From NCBI RefSeq assembly GCF_015840335.1, contig NZ_CP060395.1, forward strand, positions 2,641,277 to 2,705,276: DNA of 64,000 nucleotides, in the 5' to 3' direction. The stretch comes from Synechococcus sp. CBW1108 (GTDB lineage: Bacteria > Cyanobacteriota > Cyanobacteriia > PCC-6307 > Cyanobiaceae). Shown piece after piece: positions 41,908 through 50,448 of the stretch. The notes beneath the pieces were generated by a model. That model worked only from the letters and a program-made list of their open reading frames with translations, made no database searches and was not told the origin of the DNA. Position 1 is the first letter of the stretch, and the number at the start of each line of letters is the position of its first letter. Made by a program: the position numbers and the translations under genes.

Positions 41908-42792
41908 TCAGGCCAGGCCTTTGTCGGCAGCAAAAAGGAAGCGCACCAGGCTGAGCAACAGCACGATCAGGAACAGGGCCAGGCCGATGGTGCAGGCGTA
42001 GCTGATCTCTAGCTCCGCAAAGGCCTGGTCGTAGACGTAATAAACCAGGGTCCGGGTGGAATCGGCGGGCCCCCCCTGGGTCATCAGGTAGACCTCCTCA
42101 AACACCTTGGTGGCGGCGATGGCCGAAATCACGGCAACTAAGGTGATGTATGGGCGGAGCAGGGGCAAGGTGATGTCGAGGTGCTTGCGCAAACCCTCAC
42201 TGCCATCGAGAGCGGCTGCCTCGTAGAGGTCGGGGGAGATGCCCTGGAGACCGGCCAGGAAGATCACCATGTAGTAACCAAGGCCCTTCCAGAGGGTGAC
42301 AAGCATTACCGAGGGCAGGGCGAGCACCGGGGAGGTGAGAAAGCCGATGGGCTCAAAGGCTGGACCCAGCAGGGCTCCAAGCCAGCCATTGACCAGGCCG
42401 TTCTCGGCGTAGATCCAACGAAAGGCGATTGCGGCCACCACGATCGACACCAGCACGGGCGTGTAGAGGGCACCTCGGAAGCAGTGGATCCCGGGCAACT
42501 GGCTGTTGACCAGCACTGCCAGCGCCAGCGCCCCGAGCACAATCGGGGGCACCACTCCCACCAGATATAGAAAGGTGGTGCCGGTGACCTGGAAAAACAT
42601 CGGATCGCTCAGCAGCCGCCGCACGTTGGCCAGGCCCACAAATCGCAGCGGTTCGCTCACATCCAGACCAGCCTGGCTCAAACTCATCACCAGGGCCATC
42701 GCGGCCGGGATCAGCACCGAAAGGCCGATCAGCACCAGGGCTGGCAGCAGAAAACCCCAGGCCGTGGCGGTGCGGGGGGCAGGGAGAGACAT
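41908..42792 (-). CDS. Sugar-type ABC transporter permease
   Basis: A 294-residue permease of the MalF/UgpA type, with six probable membrane helices starting at TAWGFLLPALVLIGLSVLIP. The EAA loop that docks on the ATPase is in LYEAAALDGSEGLRKHLDITLPLLRPY near residue 190. Substrates of related cyanobacterial systems include glucosylglycerol, sucrose and trehalose. No second permease, binding protein or ATPase is adjacent, so the complex must be completed from elsewhere. The start chosen is ATG 42792; GTG 42801 is possible. Confidence 0.9.
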   Translation of the reverse strand: MSLPAPRTATAWGFLLPALVLIGLSVLIPAAMALVMSLSQAGLDVSEPLRFVGLANVRRLLSDPMFFQVTGTTFLYLVGVVPPIVLGALALAVLVNSQLPGIHCFRGALYTPVLVSIVVAAIAFRWIYAENGLVNGWLGALLGPAFEPIGFLTSPVLALPSVMLVTLWKGLGYYMVIFLAGLQGISPDLYEAAALDGSEGLRKHLDITLPLLRPYITLVAVISAIAATKVFEEVYLMTQGGPADSTRTLVYYVYDQAFAELEISYACTIGLALFLIVLLLSLVRFLFAADKGLA

Positions 42793-42857
42793 GCACTTCA
42801 CCGGGTCCCATCATTGTGAGGGCAGGTGCTGCAGGCCTGCCACTGCAGACCTCAGCA

Positions 42858-44159
42858 ATGCTGAAGCGAATGGCTGAACAATCGCGTAACCCCCTCGACC
42901 TGCTGGCACAGCAGGAGGCCGAGAGGCTGCCCTGGCTGGTCCCCTTGCGTCGCAGCCGCATGGCTGCCAATCCCTTCGCCTTCTTTCGCGGCGCTGCCGT
43001 GGTGATGGCCGCCGACCTGGCCCGCGAGCCCCACTCCGGGGTGATGGTGCAGCTCTGCGGCGATGCCCACCTGCTCAATTTTGGCTTCTACGGCTCGCCG
43101 GAGCTACAGCTGCTCTTCGACATCAACGACTTCGACGAAACCCACTCCGGGCCGTTTGAGTGGGACCTGATCCGTCTGGCCACCAGCTTGATTCTGGCAG
43201 CCCGCAGCCTGGGCCTCAGCGACAAGGACCAGGGCAAGGTATGTCGCCGTGGAGTGCGCTCGTACGGCGAGGCGATGGCCAACTTCGCGGAGATGCCTTT
43301 TCTGCAGATGTGGGTCAGCAAGCTGCCCTTGCAGGAGCTTATCGATCAGCAGGCCGGTGCCTGCCTTCAAGCCCATCTCAAGCAGGTGGTGGCTACTGCG
43401 CTACAGCGTGATAGCGGCCAGGCGGTGCGCAAGCTGTGCGAGCTAAACAGCAGCGGTGACCTCCAGTTTCGTCATCAGCCGCCGCTGATCGTGCGCTATG
43501 CCGAGCTACCAAGTGATGTGTTGTTTGGCATGAAATGGCGCCAACGGTTTGACCACATGTATGCCGACTATCTGCAGAGCGTGAGGCCCGAGCTGCGCCA
43601 CCTGCTCTCGCACTTTCGCCTCAGTGATGCCGCGCTCAAGCCGGTGGGGGTTGGCTCTGTGGGCACCCGCTGCGCCATCGACGTTTTTGTCGGCGACCAC
43701 CCCGACGATGTGTTGGTGCTGCAAAGCAAACAGGCCGAGCCCTCCGTGTTGGCGCCCTACGTCGACCAACCGGCACCCGAGCACCAGGGCGAACGGGTGG
43801 TGAAGGGCCAGCGACTGATGCAGACCGCCAGTGATGGTTTTCTTGGGTGGACCACCTCGCCGGAAGGAAGGCCCTACTACTGGCGGCAATTTCGCAACTG
43901 GAATGGTTCGGTGGATGTGACCCAGCTCGATGCCCAGGGGGTGAAGGATTACGGCAAGCTCTGCGGCTGGACCCTGGCCAAGGCCCATGCCCGCAGCGGC
44001 GATCGCCGGGCGATCAGCGCCACGATTAACGATCTGAAGCTCTTCAGCGCAAGCCTGCTCGAGCAAGCGCTGCGCCATGCTGACCTTGTCGAACAGGATC
44101 ACCAAACCCTGCTGGAAGCGATCGCCGCGGGCCGGATCAAAACCTCGGAGCGGCCGTAG
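42858..44159 (+). CDS. DUF2252 protein
   Basis: A DUF2252 family protein of 433 residues, function unknown; the family is distantly kinase/phosphotransferase-like. The pattern is clear: NPFAFFRGAAVVMAADLA, QLCGDAHLLNFGFYGSPELQLLFDINDFDET (GDAHLxN and DxNDFD resemble the catalytic and metal motifs of antibiotic kinases), and VGVGSVGTRCAIDVFVG. The late segment GWTLAKAHARSGD also fits. The start is ambiguous between ATG 42858 and ATG 42870. It is divergent from the ABC permease, 65 bp away. Confidence 0.88.
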   Translation: MLKRMAEQSRNPLDLLAQQEAERLPWLVPLRRSRMAANPFAFFRGAAVVMAADLAREPHSGVMVQLCGDAHLLNFGFYGSPELQLLFDINDFDETHSGPFEWDLIRLATSLILAARSLGLSDKDQGKVCRRGVRSYGEAMANFAEMPFLQMWVSKLPLQELIDQQAGACLQAHLKQVVATALQRDSGQAVRKLCELNSSGDLQFRHQPPLIVRYAELPSDVLFGMKWRQRFDHMYADYLQSVRPELRHLLSHFRLSDAALKPVGVGSVGTRCAIDVFVGDHPDDVLVLQSKQAEPSVLAPYVDQPAPEHQGERVVKGQRLMQTASDGFLGWTTSPEGRPYYWRQFRNWNGSVDVTQLDAQGVKDYGKLCGWTLAKAHARSGDRRAISATINDLKLFSASLLEQALRHADLVEQDHQTLLEAIAAGRIKTSERP

Positions 44160-44183
44160 CCTCAAGCCAACCCGCCCGCTCCC

Positions 44184-45293
44184 ATGACCGCTGCGCCCAC
44201 CGCCATCCGCACCATCGAGGTGGCGCTCAGCGCCAACCCCTATCCGGTGGTAATAGGCACCGGTGCCTTGGCCAGCCTTGGCGAGCAGATCCGTGCCCGC
44301 GGCAGCAAAGAAGGTACAAAGGTGCTGATGGTTACCAACCCCGTGGTGCAAGAGCATTACGGCGCCAAGGCCCTGGCCAGCCTCCAGGCCGCCGGCTTCG
44401 AGGCCACCACCCTGGTAATCGACGCCGGTGAAGACCAGAAAACACTCGCCACCGTGGCCCAGATCCACGACGCCGCCTTCGCCCACAGGCTGGAGCGCGG
44501 CTCGCTGATCGTTGCCCTCGGTGGCGGCGTGGTCGGCGACATGGCCGGTTTTGCAGCCGCCACCTGGCTGCGGGGAATTGCCGTGGTGCAGGTACCCACC
44601 ACCTTGCTGGCCATGGTGGATGCGGCCATCGGCGGCAAGACCGGTGTCAACCATTCCGGCGGTAAGAACCTGATCGGCGCCTTCCACCAGCCCAGGTTGG
44701 TGCTGGTGGATCCCAGCACCTTGAGCACCCTGCCCGAGCGGGAGTTTCGGGCCGGCATGGCCGAAGTGATCAAATATGGGGTGATTGGCGACCGGACGCT
44801 GTTCAGCGAGTTGGAGGCCAGCAGCGGACTCAGCAGCATGGCGGCCGTGGGAGGGCCATTGCTGCAGAAGATTCTGGAGCGCTCCGCTGCAGCCAAGGCG
44901 CAGGTGGTGGCTGCCGATGAAAGGGAGGGGGGCCTGCGGGCCATCCTCAATTACGGCCACACCCTTGGCCACGTGGTGGAAACGCTCTGTGGTTATGGCA
45001 CCTGGCTGCACGGCGAGGCGGTGGCGATCGGCATGGTGGCGGCCGGTGAGATAGCGCTGGCCATGGGCCTTTGGAACGCTGCGGACCAGCAGCGGCAACG
45101 GGCCGTCATCGCCGCCGCCGGGCTGCCCCACGACTGGCCCAGCCTGGATGCTGGAGCGGTGATCGCCTGCCTGCAGGGCGATAAAAAAGTTCGGGATGGC
45201 CGGGTGCGGTTTGTTCTGCCCAATGCAATTGGCTCCGTGCAGATTCGCAGCGATGTGGCCGAATCGACCATCCGACAGGTGCTGCTGCAGTAA
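44184..45293 (+). CDS. aroB: 3-dehydroquinate synthase
   Basis: AroB converts DAHP to 3-dehydroquinate, the second step of the shikimate pathway, using NAD+ and a divalent metal. The 369-residue protein has [56 protein letters not shown] and the metal-ligand His residues in [13 protein letters not shown] and [13 protein letters not shown]. Length and motifs are normal. The start is ATG at 44184. An unusual AroE paralogue is encoded 5 kb away. Confidence 0.97.
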   Translation: MTAAPTAIRTIEVALSANPYPVVIGTGALASLGEQIRARGSKEGTKVLMVTNPVVQEHYGAKALASLQAAGFEATTLVIDAGEDQKTLATVAQIHDAAFAHRLERGSLIVALGGGVVGDMAGFAAATWLRGIAVVQVPTTLLAMVDAAIGGKTGVNHSGGKNLIGAFHQPRLVLVDPSTLSTLPEREFRAGMAEVIKYGVIGDRTLFSELEASSGLSSMAAVGGPLLQKILERSAAAKAQVVAADEREGGLRAILNYGHTLGHVVETLCGYGTWLHGEAVAIGMVAAGEIALAMGLWNAADQQRQRAVIAAAGLPHDWPSLDAGAVIACLQGDKKVRDGRVRFVLPNAIGSVQIRSDVAESTIRQVLLQ

Positions 45294-45387
45294 GGCCGCA
45301 ATTCGTGAAGTTTCGCCCGGCCGATGCACTGCCACCTTGTGCCCTGAACTGGGGTTGGGCATGGTGTGACCACTAAAGGGTTTGCCG

Positions 45388-45588
45388 ATGAGCTGGAGCG
45401 AACTGGAGCGGCTGGTGGAAGAGGCGGAGGCCGAAACGAGCCTGCAGCGGGCCCTGAAGCACTGCCGCACCCAGCAGGAGCTGGTCCTCGCCGCCCGGCG
45501 ACTGGGTTACCGAATCACCCGGGTAGACCTGCAGCGCGCCCGCCAGCTGGATTGCCGGGCCCAGCCCCTTGAGCAGCGCCTGGGCTGA
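45388..45588 (+). CDS. Nif11-like domain small protein
   Basis: A 66-residue protein resembling the Nif11/nitrile-hydratase-leader domain: MSWSELERLVEEAEAETSLQ, then LKHCRTQQELVLAARRLGYRITRVDLQRA. In many cyanobacteria this domain is the leader of ribosomal peptide natural products, but here there is no GG cleavage motif or core peptide, only a short polar tail. No modification enzyme is adjacent. It is probably one of the stand-alone Nif11-like proteins. AAAGGG lies 7 bases before the ATG at 45388. Confidence 0.7.
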   Translation: MSWSELERLVEEAEAETSLQRALKHCRTQQELVLAARRLGYRITRVDLQRARQLDCRAQPLEQRLG

Positions 45589-45612
45589 TGCCGGCCGATG
45601 CTGGCCGAACCG

Positions 45613-46971
45613 CTAAAGCCGATTGCGCGGCGGCTGGCCATCTCCCCGCATCAGCAGCACCTCCCAGCGGTTTAGCTGGCGCAGCAGCAGGGCGCCCAGG
45701 CCAAGCAGCAGCACCAGGGTTACCCGGGCGGCCAAGCCAGGCAGCCAGGCAGCCAGCAGCAGCTCTACCGCCAGGGCACCAAGCAGCACCGGCCGCCAGC
45801 GACTCACCCCCTGCAGGGCTCCTGAGCAGGCGCGGCAATGGCGGGTATGGCTCTCGTAGCGCTCCATCAACTGGGCAGGGCCCTGGCGCGGCGGCAGGGT
45901 GGCGGCTGGGAATGGGGGTCCGGCTACGCCAGCCACCCAGTCTTTGAGGGCCCTTACGTAAACATCGGCGCTGGTGGGCAGGTAGCTCTTGCCCTGGGCC
46001 CTTTCCTGCCAATGGAGGAAAACCTGGTCGTCTTCCAGCACGACATGGTTGCCCAGGTGCTGCAGCCACTGGGGTCTGGCCCGCAGCAGCAGGCGCGGCA
46101 GCAGGGAGCGGAACTGGAATGGGAAGCGGGCAAACAGGCGACATTCGCCCGGCCGAATGGGAGTGGCGTAAACCACGGTGAGAAAACGGGCGAACCCCTT
46201 GGCCGTGAGGTCGTGCCACATCAGAGCCGGAGCGACAAAGGTGGTGAATTGGCTGCCCAGTTTTCCCCGGCGTGGACCCTCCGGCCAGGAGACGCTGAAG
46301 CCCGCCGCATCGGAGGCTGTGAGCTCGGCCTGGACCGGTGCGGCGTTCTGGCGCTTACCCACCGTGCGGTGGTGGGTGAAGGGCACGTGGCTCACATCGA
46401 GCACGTTCTCCAGCAGGGTGAGCGCATCCATCGGCAGGTCCCGGAAGGTGTCCTGCACCAGCCAGAGGGGGTCATCCAGCAGGGGCACGCGAGGCAGTTC
46501 AGCCAGTTCGGCCTGCTCGCCCTGGCCGGCGAAAACAAACAGCAGACCCTGGGCCGTGGCTGTGGCATGGGAGCGGCAGGCACTGCGGGGATTGCGGCAG
46601 GCGCTGGCGGCGGCCTCCGGTTCCGCCTGGGGAATGGTGGTGCAATGGCCCTCGCCGTTAAAACTCCAACCGTGGTAGGGGCACTCCAGCTCACCCCGTT
46701 CGTTGATACGTCCCTCGCTGAGGGGCACCTGGCGGTGGGGGCAGATGTCGGCGAAGGCGCGCCACTGGCTCGACTCTGCTTCCCACCACAGAACGAGATC
46801 CTGGCCAAGCAGGGTGAAAGGGGTGGGTCGCAGCGGGTCTAGATCCTGCAGGTAGGCCACCGGATACCAGCGCTGCTGCCAGTGCTCCTGCCAGCGTTGC
46901 TGGGCCTCGGCGTCTAGCTCGCTTTTGGGTTCTGTGTTCAGGTCTGGGTTGAGAGGAATGGAAGCAACCAT
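45613..46971 (-). CDS. Rieske oxygenase of the pheophorbide a oxygenase (PaO/Tic55) type
   Basis: A 452-residue non-heme iron monooxygenase. The Rieske [2Fe-2S] motif is split as CPHRQVPLSEG and CPYHGWSFNGEG (about residues 77-107). The mononuclear iron site is in ENVLDVSHVPFTHHRTVG near residue 190 (D-x2-H-x4-H). A CxxC (HCRAC) near residue 385 and two C-terminal membrane helices (about 398-435) complete the PaO-like layout. Plant relatives act in chlorophyll breakdown or at the envelope; the cyanobacterial substrate is unknown. It follows a permease gene by 5 bp and ends a four-gene operon with an ABC exporter. Confidence 0.9.
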   Translation of the reverse strand: MVASIPLNPDLNTEPKSELDAEAQQRWQEHWQQRWYPVAYLQDLDPLRPTPFTLLGQDLVLWWEAESSQWRAFADICPHRQVPLSEGRINERGELECPYHGWSFNGEGHCTTIPQAEPEAAASACRNPRSACRSHATATAQGLLFVFAGQGEQAELAELPRVPLLDDPLWLVQDTFRDLPMDALTLLENVLDVSHVPFTHHRTVGKRQNAAPVQAELTASDAAGFSVSWPEGPRRGKLGSQFTTFVAPALMWHDLTAKGFARFLTVVYATPIRPGECRLFARFPFQFRSLLPRLLLRARPQWLQHLGNHVVLEDDQVFLHWQERAQGKSYLPTSADVYVRALKDWVAGVAGPPFPAATLPPRQGPAQLMERYESHTRHCRACSGALQGVSRWRPVLLGALAVELLLAAWLPGLAARVTLVLLLGLGALLLRQLNRWEVLLMRGDGQPPRNRL

Positions 46972-46976
46972 GGGAC

Positions 46977-47771
46977 CTAACTCGAGGCTGAGGTGTAGAA
47001 GCGCTGGGCATGGAGCCAGAGCAAGCGGCTGCCGCCAAAACAGAGAATGGCAGCCAGCAGTGAGCCGCCTGCCCAGGCCAATGATCCCCTGCCGAGCAGC
47101 GCTTCGGCGGGCACCGTGGTGAGGAAGGCAACTGGCAAAACGAGGGTAAACACCAACCGCAGCGCCGGCGGATAGGCACTCACCGGATAGCGACCGGCCA
47201 CCAGGGTCTGGCGCAACACCTCAGTGGCATTCCAGACCTTGACGAACCAGATGCTCAGGGCCGCCAGCACGAACCAAAGGCTGTAGAGGATCACCAGGGA
47301 GGCCAGCAGCAGGGCCAGAGCAAGCAATAGCAGCGCTGGGGAGGGCAGTCCGGCCCGGCTCGAAGCCCAGGCAATCAGGGCCAGAGCGGCCCCAATCGCC
47401 GGCAGACCCCAGGGTGAAACGGTGCGGGTTGAAAGCCAGAACTGGCTGTCGATTGGCTTGAGCAACACGTAGTCGAGGGTGCCGGTCTGCACGTGGTTGA
47501 CGATCCGGCTCAGGTTGGGCTGCAGCAAGCAGGTGGTGATCCCATCCAGCAGGGTGTACAGACCCAGCACCACCAGGGCCCCATCCCAGCTCCAGCCCCC
47601 CAGGCTGGAGCCCCCTGCGAAGAGCAGCTGTAGCACAAACAGGCTGCCGGCCAAGTTGCCGAACACCGACACCAGCTCAATGACGGCGTTGAGGGGATAT
47701 TCGAGCTCGGCGGCCAGGGACGTGCTCCAAAAGCTGCGCAAGCTGCGTCCGTAGTGGCGCCAGCTGGCCAT
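46977..47771 (-). CDS. ABC-2 type exporter permease (COG3694-like)
   Basis: A 264-residue membrane protein with six hydrophobic segments, typical of the second permease of ABC-2 exporters that pair with the COG4586/4587 proteins. Segments such as YTLLDGITTCLLQPNLSRIVNHVQTGTLDYVLLKPIDSQF and RYPVSAYPPALRLVFTLVLPVAFLTTVPAEALLG are typical. The substrate is unknown. It lies 3 bp after the other permease and 5 bp before the Rieske gene, so all four genes should be on one transcript. Confidence 0.87.
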   Translation of the reverse strand: MASWRHYGRSLRSFWSTSLAAELEYPLNAVIELVSVFGNLAGSLFVLQLLFAGGSSLGGWSWDGALVVLGLYTLLDGITTCLLQPNLSRIVNHVQTGTLDYVLLKPIDSQFWLSTRTVSPWGLPAIGAALALIAWASSRAGLPSPALLLLALALLLASLVILYSLWFVLAALSIWFVKVWNATEVLRQTLVAGRYPVSAYPPALRLVFTLVLPVAFLTTVPAEALLGRGSLAWAGGSLLAAILCFGGSRLLWLHAQRFYTSASS

Positions 47772-47774
47772 GAC

Positions 47775-48569
47775 TCAGGCCCCCATCGCCGAATAGCGGC
47801 GCAGGCCGGCTAGCCACAGCCAGCGGCCAATCGGCAGCAGCAGCAGGCACCAGGCCGCGATGGCTGCGAAGCCCAGGGTTGCATTCACCTCCTCACCGGC
47901 CAGGAGTCGGGCGGGAAAATCCACCATCCAGGGAAAAGGTGTGGCCATCGCCAGGCGGCGAACAGCCGGGGGAAAGGTCTCAAGCGGCGCCACCAGGCCA
48001 GATAGGAACAGATAGGGAATCAGCAGCAGCCGATCCAGCGCCGCCGCTCGCTCACTCCAGAAACAGAGGGTTGTGACAACCACCTGAAGCAGGAAACGGA
48101 GCAGGAAGGCTGCCTGAATCGCCACCAGGCCCAGCAGCAGGGAGCGCGGTGATGGCAGCCAGAGCAGCCCCGGCGCCACCAGGCCGAGGGCCAAAAGCAT
48201 GATCGCCACGATTGGCACCCGGGAGGCCTGCTCACTGAAGTGGGCCGCCAGATAGCGCCAGAGGGGGGCCAGCGGCTGCAACAAAAAGGGAGAGAGCCGC
48301 CCCTGCAGCGCATCCTCCTCAAACACGTGGATCAGCCACACCACGGTGAACTGGCGCACCAAAAAGGCCGAGAGGAAGTAGCGGCTGATTTGCTGCGGTG
48401 AGAGCCCTGCTCCAGCGCCGGCCCCGGAACCACTCCACACACCGAGCATGATCAGGGGCAGCACACCGGAGAGAGCCCACAGCACGATCTCGGCCCGGTA
48501 CTCGAGCATCAGGGCGTACTGGCTGACCAGCAACGCCCGTGCCACACGCCAGCCGTGCCGGAGCCTCAT
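47775..48569 (-). CDS. ABC-2 type exporter permease (COG4587-like)
   Basis: A 264-residue, six-helix permease. It has the N-terminal FRISQYAL-like segment (VSQYALMLEYRAEIVLWALSGVLPLIMLGVW) and the central RLSPFLLQPLAPLWRYLAAHFSEQ, which resemble the other half of the same exporter. Its start overlaps the ATPase stop (ATGA, 48566-48569), so translation is coupled. Together with the next permease it should form the heterodimeric membrane channel. Confidence 0.87.
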   Translation of the reverse strand: MRLRHGWRVARALLVSQYALMLEYRAEIVLWALSGVLPLIMLGVWSGSGAGAGAGLSPQQISRYFLSAFLVRQFTVVWLIHVFEEDALQGRLSPFLLQPLAPLWRYLAAHFSEQASRVPIVAIMLLALGLVAPGLLWLPSPRSLLLGLVAIQAAFLLRFLLQVVVTTLCFWSERAAALDRLLLIPYLFLSGLVAPLETFPPAVRRLAMATPFPWMVDFPARLLAGEEVNATLGFAAIAAWCLLLLPIGRWLWLAGLRRYSAMGA

Positions 48570-49567
48570 GGCGAATCCCCCCTGGCTGCTGCTTCTCGGC
48601 TGCGAAACAGGACGCCGATCAAATCCTCGATTGGTGGATCCCCCACCTCCAGATCCAGCACCGAAAAGCGCTCGAGCAGGGCCGCAACCCGCTCGGTGAG
48701 CTGGTCCCGCGGCACCAGCAGCCGCAGTAGGTGGCCGTGGTGCTCCTCGATCTGGCCAAAGCCCGCAAACGCCTCGCTCGGGTGGAGATCGGCGAGCTCC
48801 AAGCGCACCTGGCGGCAGGGGGCAAGCCGCTGGGTAAGCAGGGCTAAAGAACCGTCGTGGAAAAGCTGGCCCTCGTGGATCAGCAACACCCGCGGACAGA
48901 GGGCAGTTATGTCGCCCATGTCATGGCTGGTGAGCAGAACGGTCGCGCCGGTCTGGCGGTTGTAGTCGGCAAGAAAATCCCGTACCCGGACCCGGGCATT
49001 CACATCCAGCCCCAAGGTGGGTTCATCGAGAAACAGCACGGAGGGGCTGTGCAGCAAGGCCGCCAGCAACTCGGCCTTCATGCGCTGGCCGAGGGAGAGC
49101 TTGCGCACCGGCCGATTCAGCTCTGGCCCCAGCTCCAGCATCTCGGCGAGCTCCCGGATTCGCCTAGCCGCTGCGACGGGCTCCAGCCCGTACACCGCCG
49201 CATTCACCTGGAGGGAATCCAGGGCTGGCAGATCCCAGATCAGCTGCTGGCGGTTGCCCATCACCAGGGTGATCTGACGCAGGAAGCGGGGCTGGCGCCG
49301 CCAGGGCTGGTGACCGGCCACCTGGAGCTCGCCGCCACTGGGGTGGATCAGGCCGGTGAGCATCTTCAAGGTGGTGGTCTTGCCGGCCCCATTCGGGCCG
49401 AGGAAGCCCACAAATTCGCCGGGCTCGATGCTGAAACTGATCCGGTCGACGGCCACCACATCCCGGTGCACCCGCCGCACCAGGTGGCGCAGACTGCCTG
49501 CCAGCCCTGGCTGCTTCTCGCTGATTCGGTAGCTCTTGCTGAGATTTCTGGCCTGAATGATCGTCAT
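48566..49567 (-). CDS. ABC exporter ATP-binding protein (COG4586-like)
   Basis: A 333-residue ATPase for the two permeases downstream. Walker A GPNGAGKTT lies near residue 58, the Q-loop in LVMGNRQQLIWDLP, the signature LSLGQRMKAELLAALL, Walker B VLFLDEPTLGLD and the switch His in LLTSHDMGD. The extra C-terminal part (about 245-333) is a regulatory domain. LSLGQRMKAEL with the odd signature (LSLGQ rather than LSGGQ) is normal for this subfamily. The start is ATG at 49567, 83 bp from the divergent NAD(P)-binding gene. Confidence 0.92.
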   Translation of the reverse strand: MTIIQARNLSKSYRISEKQPGLAGSLRHLVRRVHRDVVAVDRISFSIEPGEFVGFLGPNGAGKTTTLKMLTGLIHPSGGELQVAGHQPWRRQPRFLRQITLVMGNRQQLIWDLPALDSLQVNAAVYGLEPVAAARRIRELAEMLELGPELNRPVRKLSLGQRMKAELLAALLHSPSVLFLDEPTLGLDVNARVRVRDFLADYNRQTGATVLLTSHDMGDITALCPRVLLIHEGQLFHDGSLALLTQRLAPCRQVRLELADLHPSEAFAGFGQIEEHHGHLLRLLVPRDQLTERVAALLERFSVLDLEVGDPPIEDLIGVLFRSREAAARGDSP

Positions 49568-49650
49568 GTCCCCGCTGCCACAGTCAGCCAAGCCCGGGCC
49601 GCGGTTCTAGCGGCTGGGTACCAGCATGGTTGGACGTTGAGGGAGTGGCG

Positions 49651-50334
49651 ATGACCCTGGTGGCTGTGACCGGTGCCTCCGGCAAAACCGGTTGGCGGGT
49701 GGTGGATCAAGCCCTGCATCGCGGCTTGGCGGTGCGGGCGATCCTGCGGCCTGGCTCGGTGCTGCCGCCGGCCCTGGCCGAAGCAGAGCAACAGGGGCGG
49801 CTCGAAGTGCGACGCTTCGATTTCAGTGCCACCGAAGCTTTGCAAAGCGCCCTGAGGGGCTGCGATTCCCTGTTGATCGCCACCGGCGCGCGGCCATCGG
49901 TAAACCTGGCCGGCCCCTTGCAGGTGGATGCGATCGGCGTGCGCGACCAGATCCAGGCCTGCCAGGCGGTGGGCTTGAAGCGGGTGGTGCTGGTGAGCTC
50001 CCTCTGCGCTGGTCGCTGGTTGCATCCGCTCAACCTGTTCGGCTTGATTCTGGTGTGGAAGCGGCTGGGCGAACGCTGGCTGGAGCAGAGCGGGCTCGAC
50101 TGGACGGTGATCCGCCCCGGCGGTCTCAGTGAGGACGACAGTCGCGCCGCATCGGAGGGGGTGGTGTATTCCGGAGCCGACCAGCAGGAGAGCAGCAGCC
50201 TGCCCCGCCTGCTGGTGGCCCGGGCCTGTCTGGATGCACTCGAGACGCCTGCGGCGATCGGCAAGATTATCGAGATCACCAGCAGCGCGAATCAGGAGCC
50301 CCAGCCGCTGGCCGGCTGGTTGGCAAGCAGCTGA
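49651..50334 (+). CDS. NAD(P)-binding, NmrA/SDR-like protein
   Basis: A 227-residue atypical short-chain dehydrogenase. It has the Rossmann motif VTGASGKTGWRVVDQAL at residues 6-22, FDFSATEALQSALRGCDSLLIATGARP, and the SSL (VVLVSSLCAGRW) and WTVIRPGGLSED segments of the extended/atypical SDR class that includes Ycf39 and divinyl reductase relatives. The active-site YxxxK is not evident (VWKRLGERWLEQSGLDW), so it may act as a cofactor-binding or sensor protein. The start is ATG at 49651 behind GAGGGAG. Confidence 0.87.
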   Translation: MTLVAVTGASGKTGWRVVDQALHRGLAVRAILRPGSVLPPALAEAEQQGRLEVRRFDFSATEALQSALRGCDSLLIATGARPSVNLAGPLQVDAIGVRDQIQACQAVGLKRVVLVSSLCAGRWLHPLNLFGLILVWKRLGERWLEQSGLDWTVIRPGGLSEDDSRAASEGVVYSGADQQESSSLPRLLVARACLDALETPAAIGKIIEITSSANQEPQPLAGWLASS

Positions 50335-50448
50335 TTGGCCGTGGAGGCTTGGGGGTAGAGGCTTGGGCGTGGGGGCGTGGGCAACAGGCGATGTTCCAGC
50401 CAGGCTGGAGGTCCTCGCAGCCCGCCCTTGATCCCCCCTCAGAAGCAG

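Noticed and set aside
43506-45470. Antisense ORF of 654 codons opposite DUF2252 and aroB
   Set aside because: It spans two clear sense genes and the gap between them, and the translation is low-complexity Gly/His-rich without a domain.
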